The notes beneath the pieces were generated by a model. That model was given only the letters and a program-made list of their open reading frames with translations, searched no databases and was not told where the DNA came from. From Erythrobacter sp. UBA2510 (GTDB lineage: Bacteria > Pseudomonadota > Alphaproteobacteria > Sphingomonadales > Sphingomonadaceae), in contig DDNW01000199.1 of NCBI GenBank assembly GCA_002341345.1, positions 16,737 to 22,773 on the forward strand: DNA of 6,037 nucleotides. Reading direction: 5' to 3'. Positions 1 through 5,168 of this stretch are shown piece after piece. The translations under genes were made by a program, and so were the position numbers. Numbering within the stretch: position 1 is the first letter of the stretch; each line of letters starts with the position of its first letter.

Positions 1-106
1 TCATCGCAATTAAGCTTGCCGAGCATGCCAGACATGCATCAAAATATATCAGCTTCTGTCATTTGTTGCAGTGCATCAAACACCCCGCGCCTGAGGAAAA
101 TTCGTC
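1..106. other. Leader region upstream of the glycosyltransferase gene
   Basis: This non-coding stretch is more AT-rich than the rest of the window and must carry at least part of the control region of the plus-strand gene. I could not identify a convincing -35/-10 pair with normal spacing: the AT-rich run at about 41-49 (AAAATATAT) is the best -10-like area but has no well-spaced -35 partner. The 9-base word TGCATCAAA occurs twice, at 35-43 and 72-80. Palindromes GCATGC (23-28) and ATGCAT (34-39) lie beside the first copy. No gene is supported here on either strand. Confidence 0.5.
93..96 (+). promoter_or_regulatory. Ribosome binding site (GAGG) supporting a TTG start
   Basis: GAGG followed by AAAA lies 10 nt before the TTG at 107. 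An in-frame TGA at 92-94 rules out any start further upstream, and no ATG or GTG lies between that stop and the TTG. The site therefore supports TTG as the start, although the spacing is slightly long. Confidence 0.55.
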
Positions 107-2002
107 TTGCTGCTCGAACGCACCGATCTCGATCCGTTTGTGCTTTTTGCTGCCCTGATGGCGCTGATCGCCTCCGTATGGATCTCGCACGAGGTCAAGG
201 CTTCGCACATGCTGCGCAATTCGCGTCTCAACGGCCCGACCGGGCTGGTGATCGCCGCCACGCTGGCCGCGATGCTGGCGGGCGTGTGGGTCGGTTTCAC
301 GCGCGTACTGGTACCGCTGGCCTGCTTCTTCGCGCTGGCATCGGTCGCCCGCATGGGGTTCCGCAATTTCAGCACTTCGGGCATCGCCTGGCTGACGGTC
401 GACTTCTTCGGACTGATCGTCGGCGGGGCATGGTCGCTGCTGTTCGTGATCGAGACTGGCCTGCCCACCCCCGTCAAGGCGCTCGGCCTGCTGGGCCTGT
501 TTGCGGTGCAATTGCTGCTCGTCGCGCGCAGCCTTGAGAAGATTGCGCGCGAGGCCGTACTTACTCATGCCCGCTGGCGCGAACCGATCCAGGCAGTAGC
601 GGACCCAAGCAGTACCTACCGGCCCAAGGTCTCGATCCACCTGCCCTGCTATGCAGAGCCGCCCGAGGTGGTGCGCGCAACGATGGATACGCTCGCCGCG
701 CTCGATTACGACAATTTCGAGGTGTTGGTGTGCGACAACAACACCAAGGACGAGGCGCTGTGGCGGCCGCTTGAACGCCATGCAAAGCTGCTCAACCTTG
801 AGCTCGGGCGCGAGGTATTTCGCTTCTACCACGTATCGCCGCTGCCGGGTGCCAAGGCGGGCGCACTCAACTTCCTGATCGGCGAGACCGCCGAGGATGC
901 CGAGCTGATCGCGGTGGTCGATGCCGACTATTATTCGGAAGCCGATTTCCTTGCCCGGCTGGTGCCCTTCTTCGCCGACGAGAAGATCGCCTATGTCCAG
1001 ACCCCCCACGATTACCGTGACTACGAGGCCAGCGACTATCTGACCGGTTGCTATTGGGAATACATGCCCAACAACAAGGTCGATATGCTCGGCGTGCACG
1101 AATATGGCGGCGCCTTCACCATCGGCACGATGTGCATCCTGAGAAAGCACGTACTCGAAAAGGTTGGCGGCTGGGCCGAATGGTGCCTGACCGAGGATTC
1201 CGAGGTTTCGGTGAGGCTGCGTGCCGCTGGCTATCGCGGTATCTATATCGGCGAAACCTTCGGGCGCGGCCTGATCCCGGCGACCTTCGACGATTATCGC
1301 AAGCAGCGCTTCCGCTGGACGGCGGGGCCGGTGCAGCAGCTGGTGCGACACTGGCGGCTGTTCCTGCCCCAGCCCTTCGCCGCGCCGCTTCCCGGCTGGA
1401 CCAAGATGCTCGAGGTGCTGCGCTGCATGGCGCCGATCCAGACGCTGCTGTCGCTGGTCTTTGGCATGGGCGTTTTGACCGCATTCACGCTGGGTGCGCT
1501 GACCGGCATGATCGATCCGGTCGAGCTGCCGCAGCTGGTCTGGGTGCTGTTGCCCGTGTCGGTCGCCGCCTTCCTCGTGCGGACCTGGCACCGCTATCGC
1601 CTGTCGGGTTGCACCTCGCTCATGGCGATGGTCCGGGGAGAGATCGCGCGCGCCTCGCTCAGCTATGTGGTCCTGCAGGCGGGCCTTGCGGGCCTGTCGA
1701 GCAAGCCGCTGGCCTGGCGACGGACGCCAAAATTCGGAGAGGGATCGGAACTGGCCGCCTCGCTGGCAGGCGTTCGGACCGAGAGCGTGCTGGGCGCTGC
1801 CGCGTTGCTGATGGCCGCCGTCATCTTCGCGCTACGTGGTTCGATCGGCCCCGAGCTAGGCGTGCTGATGGCGCTGGGCCTAGCAGTGCTGGGCCTGCGC
1901 TTCCTCGCCGCGCCTTATATGACGTGGCTGTGCTGGAACGAGCAACGCAAGGATCACCAGCCAGTCAGCCCATCTGGCGAGATGTTCTCGAAGCCTGCCT
2001 AG
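107..2002 (+). CDS. Membrane family 2 glycosyltransferase, beta-glucan/cellulose synthase-like
   Basis: This 631-residue membrane enzyme probably polymerises a nucleotide-sugar into a beta-glycan at the inner membrane. About four or five hydrophobic spans lie before residue 145. A cytosolic GT2 domain follows (about 172-415), then several more spans (about 440-605). Catalytic motifs are in order: CDNNTKD (209-215), the DxD metal/UDP motif in VVDADY (D272, D274), TED (362-364, probable catalytic base) and QRFRW (400-404), the Q-x-x-R-W signature of processive synthases. From memory, the NNTKD, PGAKAGALNF and FGRGLIP stretches resemble NdvC/NdvB-type beta-(1,3)-glucosyltransferases more than BcsA. 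There is no PilZ domain after the last spans, so the cyclic-di-GMP control known for BcsA is not evident. The start is TTG at 107; ATG at 158 is the alternative but would cut into the first span and has no ribosome site. Product linkage is unproven. Confidence 0.85.
   Translation: MLLERTDLDPFVLFAALMALIASVWISHEVKASHMLRNSRLNGPTGLVIAATLAAMLAGVWVGFTRVLVPLACFFALASVARMGFRNFSTSGIAWLTVDFFGLIVGGAWSLLFVIETGLPTPVKALGLLGLFAVQLLLVARSLEKIAREAVLTHARWREPIQAVADPSSTYRPKVSIHLPCYAEPPEVVRATMDTLAALDYDNFEVLVCDNNTKDEALWRPLERHAKLLNLELGREVFRFYHVSPLPGAKAGALNFLIGETAEDAELIAVVDADYYSEADFLARLVPFFADEKIAYVQTPHDYRDYEASDYLTGCYWEYMPNNKVDMLGVHEYGGAFTIGTMCILRKHVLEKVGGWAEWCLTEDSEVSVRLRAAGYRGIYIGETFGRGLIPATFDDYRKQRFRWTAGPVQQLVRHWRLFLPQPFAAPLPGWTKMLEVLRCMAPIQTLLSLVFGMGVLTAFTLGALTGMIDPVELPQLVWVLLPVSVAAFLVRTWHRYRLSGCTSLMAMVRGEIARASLSYVVLQAGLAGLSSKPLAWRRTPKFGEGSELAASLAGVRTESVLGAAALLMAAVIFALRGSIGPELGVLMALGLAVLGLRFLAAPYMTWLCWNEQRKDHQPVSPSGEMFSKPA
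1999..2002. other. Shared CTAG: overlapping stop codons of convergent genes
   Basis: The palindrome CTAG at 1999-2002 reads TAG on both strands. It is the stop of the plus-strand glycosyltransferase (2000-2002) and of the minus-strand amidotransferase (2001-1999). The two genes thus overlap tail to tail by 4 bp with no intergenic space, so any transcription terminator for either gene must lie inside the coding sequence of the other. Confidence 0.95.
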
Positions 2003-3945
2003 CCCGCGATCAATTCATCGATCGCGTGCAGCGCGATGGCGTGATTGAGGATAATGTCCTTGCGTGTATTCTGCGCATGGTCGTCGCTCTTGCGATAGTC
2101 CTCGATCGACTGGCGCAATTTCGCCTCGTCGAAAATGCCGTGTTCCGCGATCTCCTCTGACGAGAGCCACTTTTCGATCAACTTATTGATCTCCATGGTC
2201 TTGGCCTCGTCCGTATGCGCAGGCGGCGCCATGAAGGCGAATTTTTCGCGCTTGTAGAGCACTTCGGGCAGGACGTGCTTCATCGCCTCTCGCACAACCC
2301 ATTTTTCGATCCCGTCACGGATGCGGACATGCGGCGGGATGCGCATAGCCAGTTCGGCAACATGATGATCGAGGAAGGCCGGACGGCTTTCGAGGCTGTT
2401 GGCCATGTCGACCCGGTCACCGCCCCAGTTGAGGATCTGCCCCTCCAGCATGGTCTTGATCCAGCTGTACTGCACCTTGTCGAGCACGTGCCGCCCGTCG
2501 AGCATCGAGCGGTCGAGGCTGTAGGCGATAGCGGCGATCGGATCGTAATCGCCCAGCTTGGCCTTGAACTCCTCGGAAAGCAGCGGCCTCACCCGTTCGA
2601 GCACCAGCATCCACGGCTGGATCCACGAAGGGGTGAAGCCCATCACCTCGTCGAAGGCGGGGTGGCTGATCTGCTGTTCGGCCAGCACCGAGCCGGCGAA
2701 GATCTTGTTCCGCTCCTTCATGTCCGCGCCTGCCGATGTCTCGGCATAGGCAGGATCGTGGAGGAAATAATCGGCCTTGAACTGGGCATAGCCGCCGAAA
2801 AGCTCGTCCGATCCCTCGCCGGTGATGACGACCTTGTAGCCGACTTCGCGCACGTGCTTGCTCATCAGCATCTTGGCGACGCCGAGCGTGTTGTAGAAGG
2901 TGCGCTCCGAATAATAGACCGCGTCCTCGAAATTCTTACCGTAGAGATCGACGGCCTTCAGCTTCAATATGTCCTGATCCGCGCCCGCCTTCTCGGCCAT
3001 TTCCGTCGCGATATGCGCCTCGTCATAGCGCGCATCGTCGAAACTGATGGTGAAGGCCTTGACCGGCGATTGCTGGATCGCCGCGGCCATTCCGATGATC
3101 GAGCAGCTATCGATCCCGCCCGAGAGGTAGCAGGCGACGGGAACATCCGCCTCCAGTCGCAAGGCGACGCTTTCGACCAGCGCCTGACGGACATTTTCGA
3201 TATGCTCCTCGTCGGGCAGGTCGTCGTGCTCGCCGTCGAGCGGAAATTCAGCGTCCCAGTAGCGGCGCTCTTCCAGATCGAAGCCGTCATCGGTCTTCTG
3301 GACGATCAGCATATGGCCGGGCTTGAGCGCATGAATGCCATCGAACAGGGTCATGCCGGGCACCATCACCTGCATCATCTGGTGCAGCTGTGCCTTGGGG
3401 CACATCTGGCGCGGCACATCGGGATGGGCGAGCATGGCCTTCATCTCGCTGCCCCAGAAGAAGCCCTTGTCACTGACATGGTAGAACAGCGGGCGGATGC
3501 CGAAGCGGTCGCGCACAAGGATCATGCGCTGTCGCTTCTCGTCGAAGATCGCGAAGGCGAATTCGCCGCGCAAATGCTCCATGAAGTCGAAACCGTGCTT
3601 GTCGAACAGCTTCAGCGCGATCTCGCTGTCGGACTTGGTGGTAAAATCATAGCCGTCGGTGCGCAGGATGCCGCGATAGCGCTTGTAGTCGTAGAACTCG
3701 CCATTGACGGTCATCACGTAACCGTCCGTCCCGTCGCTTTCCTGCCCGAAGATCGGCTGGTCGCCGGCATTAAGCCCGATGATCGACAGGCGCGTGTGGA
3801 CCATGGCAAGGCCATTGGCCGGGTCGACATGACTGCCCCAGCCATCGGGGCCGCGGTGATACATGCGGTCGGCCATGGCCCGGACAATGGCATCGGTGTC
3901 GTCGCGCTTGGTATTGGGGCTCCACACCCCGGCAATGCCGCACAT
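1999..3945 (-). CDS. asnB: Glutamine-hydrolysing asparagine synthetase-type amidotransferase
   Basis: This 648-residue cytosolic enzyme has two domains. The N-terminal class II glutaminase starts MCGIAG, so Cys2 becomes the catalytic N-terminal Cys once Met is removed. HTRLSIIGL (50-58), NGEFYDY (81-87) and SDSE (105-108) complete the glutamine site. The C-terminal ATP-pyrophosphatase domain has the PP-loop SGGIDS (275-280), TGEGSDELFGGY (375-386, E377 aligning with catalytic E348 of E. coli AsnB) and SLESRPAFLD (517-526). Both activities look intact; known members activate aspartate with ATP and amidate it with glutamine-derived ammonia. It is clearly longer than E. coli AsnB (554) and closer in size to B. 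subtilis AsnB/AsnO. ATG at 3945 lies 15 bp after the carbamoyltransferase stop with only a weak GGAA-type ribosome site, so it is the last gene of the operon. Its operon position leaves open that it amidates a pathway intermediate rather than free aspartate; the symbol is by family. Confidence 0.88.
   Translation of the reverse strand: MCGIAGVWSPNTKRDDTDAIVRAMADRMYHRGPDGWGSHVDPANGLAMVHTRLSIIGLNAGDQPIFGQESDGTDGYVMTVNGEFYDYKRYRGILRTDGYDFTTKSDSEIALKLFDKHGFDFMEHLRGEFAFAIFDEKRQRMILVRDRFGIRPLFYHVSDKGFFWGSEMKAMLAHPDVPRQMCPKAQLHQMMQVMVPGMTLFDGIHALKPGHMLIVQKTDDGFDLEERRYWDAEFPLDGEHDDLPDEEHIENVRQALVESVALRLEADVPVACYLSGGIDSCSIIGMAAAIQQSPVKAFTISFDDARYDEAHIATEMAEKAGADQDILKLKAVDLYGKNFEDAVYYSERTFYNTLGVAKMLMSKHVREVGYKVVITGEGSDELFGGYAQFKADYFLHDPAYAETSAGADMKERNKIFAGSVLAEQQISHPAFDEVMGFTPSWIQPWMLVLERVRPLLSEEFKAKLGDYDPIAAIAYSLDRSMLDGRHVLDKVQYSWIKTMLEGQILNWGGDRVDMANSLESRPAFLDHHVAELAMRIPPHVRIRDGIEKWVVREAMKHVLPEVLYKREKFAFMAPPAHTDEAKTMEINKLIEKWLSSEEIAEHGIFDEAKLRQSIEDYRKSDDHAQNTRKDIILNHAIALHAIDELIAG
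2005..2037. terminator. Candidate hairpin(s) at the convergent gene junction
   Basis: Directly after the glycosyltransferase stop, CGCGATC (2005-2011) and GATCGCG (2020-2026) form a perfect 7-bp inverted repeat with an 8-nt loop. The second arm can instead pair as ATCGCG (2021-2026) with CGCGAT (2032-2037) around a 5-nt loop, so two mutually exclusive hairpins are possible. Neither is followed by a T-run on either strand, so this is not a standard intrinsic terminator. It lies within the last codons of the amidotransferase gene, and GCGATCGC-like words are common in GC-rich coding DNA, so chance is a real alternative. Confidence 0.25.
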
Positions 3946-3960
3946 AGAGGTTCGCGTTCC

Positions 3961-5052
3961 TTAAATCAGCAGGTCGTCGGGCAGCGTGTGACGCACCCGG
4001 TCGAAAATGGCGAGCAGCAGCGCCTGGCGAACCCAGACGGCGCCGTCGGCCTGGTTGAAATAGAGATTGTGCTGGGTGCGATCGAGGTCGGTCGACAGCT
4101 CCGCGCCCCGCGCCAGCGGATGCAGGATCACGGTATCGTGCTTCATCTTGCTTTGCGCATTGAGCTGGAAGTTCTCGGCGTAGAAGCGATAGCCGTCGCC
4201 CAGAAAGGCGATCGCGTTCATGTAGATCACGTCGAGATATTCGAGGCTGCCTTCCAGATCGCGGCTGAAATTGATGCCGATCGGGCTGTTGTCGCAAATC
4301 TCGCGCAGATGCTCGCCCAGCGGGTCTGCCATCTCCGAGAAAATGGTGATGTGATTGATGTTCTCGGGGAACAGCAGCGCCAGCTTGAGGAAGCTCTTGA
4401 CCGTGCGCATATTGCCCGGCGTGCCGATGATCCCGAGGTTGAGGCGGAACTTGTCGGGGATGGTGCCGAAGGCAATCTCGGGCCGCCATTTGAGCAGTGC
4501 ATACCAGTCGGCCAGCGCCTGCGTCGGGTGTTCATCCGACCCGTTGCCGCCGTTGATCAGCGGAATGCGCATATATTCGGTCAGCTCGGCAATGGCCGAT
4601 TGCTCCGTATGACGCACCACCACGACATCGGCATAGGAATTGAACATCTGCCCGATGTCGCGCAAGCTCTCGCCCTTGGCGACACCCGTGGTCTTGGCAT
4701 CGGCGACGCTGATCGTCTGCCCGCCTACGGTCAGCATCGCGCTCTCGAAACTCAGCCGCGTGCGCGTGCTCGGCTCGAAGAAAGCGGCCGCCATGATCTT
4801 GTCCTCCAGCGCCCTTCGCACCGGATATTTGCGCAGCTGGAGATAGGCCGACAGCTTGAGCAACTCAATCAGCAGATCCTTGTCGAACTGCGCGGCGGAC
4901 AGGACCGAAGAATAGCGTAACCGGTCGAGCACATCGAGCCGCAGCTTGGGCTGATATTGCAGCACCCCCTCCGGATTGGGGCAATTGCCGATCCGCCCCA
5001 TCAGACGTCCGGTTTCGGCAAGGTGGTCGACGCGCGCTGCGGGGATCGTCAC
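3961..5052 (-). CDS. Aspartate carbamoyltransferase-family enzyme, acceptor uncertain
   Basis: This 363-residue transcarbamoylase is most like PyrB. Its carbamoyl-phosphate site is complete: STRTR (95-99), the 80s-loop lysine K126, RH (147-148), HPTQ (175-178), and R216 matching PyrB R167. The PyrB signature YMTRVQ is here YMNAIA (277-282), so R229 and Q231, which hold the aspartate side-chain carboxylate, are both alanine; HPLPR is HPLAR (311-315) and Ser80 is Thr. The acceptor may therefore not be aspartate. The STRT motif sits about 43 residues later than in E. coli PyrB, giving an N-terminal extension of about 40 residues. I chose the GTG start at 5052 because it overlaps the upstream stop as GTGA and has AAGGGGG 7 nt before it. 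ATG at 5001 (residue 18) is the alternative. No regulatory (PyrI) or dihydroorotase gene is adjacent. The family call is sure; the reaction is not. Confidence 0.85.
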   Translation of the reverse strand: MTIPAARVDHLAETGRLMGRIGNCPNPEGVLQYQPKLRLDVLDRLRYSSVLSAAQFDKDLLIELLKLSAYLQLRKYPVRRALEDKIMAAAFFEPSTRTRLSFESAMLTVGGQTISVADAKTTGVAKGESLRDIGQMFNSYADVVVVRHTEQSAIAELTEYMRIPLINGGNGSDEHPTQALADWYALLKWRPEIAFGTIPDKFRLNLGIIGTPGNMRTVKSFLKLALLFPENINHITIFSEMADPLGEHLREICDNSPIGINFSRDLEGSLEYLDVIYMNAIAFLGDGYRFYAENFQLNAQSKMKHDTVILHPLARGAELSTDLDRTQHNLYFNQADGAVWVRQALLLAIFDRVRHTLPDDLLI

Positions 5053-5168
5053 CAGGTAGCCCCCTTGGTAAGATCGCGCACCAGCATGGTGAGCAGGCCC
5101 AGCGCTGAAAGCGCACACCAGCCCAGCGAGCCGTAGACGAGAACTTCGAGGAATCCGGCGCTGAACAT
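5049..5168 (-). CDS. 39-residue single-span membrane protein, likely symporter partner
   Basis: The gene encodes 39 residues starting MFSAGFLEVL and ending TKGATW. One hydrophobic span covers about residues 4-30, followed by a short polar tail with Arg, Asp and Lys, which suggests a cytoplasmic C-terminus. Support that it is real: its ATG shares a base with the symporter stop (TAATG), a near-perfect AAGGAGGG site lies 6 nt upstream, and its stop overlaps the next start (GTGA). Frame choice is unambiguous because the reading frame continuing upstream is only a shadow of the symporter. Several sodium:solute symporters are encoded beside small single- or double-span accessory proteins; I infer that role here from position and topology alone, as I do not recognise the sequence itself. 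It could instead be only a coupling peptide. Confidence 0.75.
   Translation of the reverse strand: MFSAGFLEVLVYGSLGWCALSALGLLTMLVRDLTKGATW
5060..5066 (-). promoter_or_regulatory. Ribosome binding site (AAGGGGG) for the carbamoyltransferase GTG start
   Basis: On the minus strand AAGGGGG (5066 down to 5060) lies 7 nt before the GTG at 5052, within the last codons of the small membrane protein gene. With the GTGA stop/start overlap it decides the start in favour of the GTG over the internal ATG at 5001, and it indicates translational coupling. Confidence 0.65.

Noticed and set aside
16..50. A sigma-70 promoter using TTGCCG (16-21) and TATATC (45-50).
   Set aside because: The spacer would be 23 bp, well outside the usual 16-18, and no better pair was found. 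It is not reported as a promoter.
59..1591. A 510-codon open frame on the minus strand opposite the glycosyltransferase.
   Set aside because: It is codon-aligned antisense to the glycosyltransferase and open for the same reason. It has no recognisable domain, and its composition (rich in Gln, His, Arg and Gly) is typical of a reverse-complement shadow.
1048..2160. A 370-codon plus-strand frame overlapping the end of the glycosyltransferase and continuing into the amidotransferase.
   Set aside because: It is out of frame with the motif-bearing glycosyltransferase, rich in Arg, Ala and Gly, and carries no motifs. It crosses the shared stop only because of composition.
2215..4920. A 901-codon open frame on the plus strand running across the amidotransferase and carbamoyltransferase genes.
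   Set aside because: It is exactly codon-aligned with both minus-strand genes. In that register antisense stops arise only from sense TTA, CTA and TCA codons, which are scarce in this GC-rich genome. The translation is low-complexity with no family motif, whereas the minus strand encodes complete catalytic motifs.
3961..5052. Naming the carbamoyltransferase pyrB as the pyrimidine-pathway enzyme.
   Set aside because: Key aspartate-binding residues R229 and Q231 of PyrB are both Ala here, and neither pyrC nor pyrI is adjacent, so the gene symbol would imply an unsupported function.
5049..5118. A carbamoyltransferase start at 5118 giving 385 residues.
   Set aside because: It would overlap most of the 39-residue gene in another frame, and the GTG at 5052 has a good ribosome site and a GTGA overlap. 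The extra 22 residues do not resemble the family.
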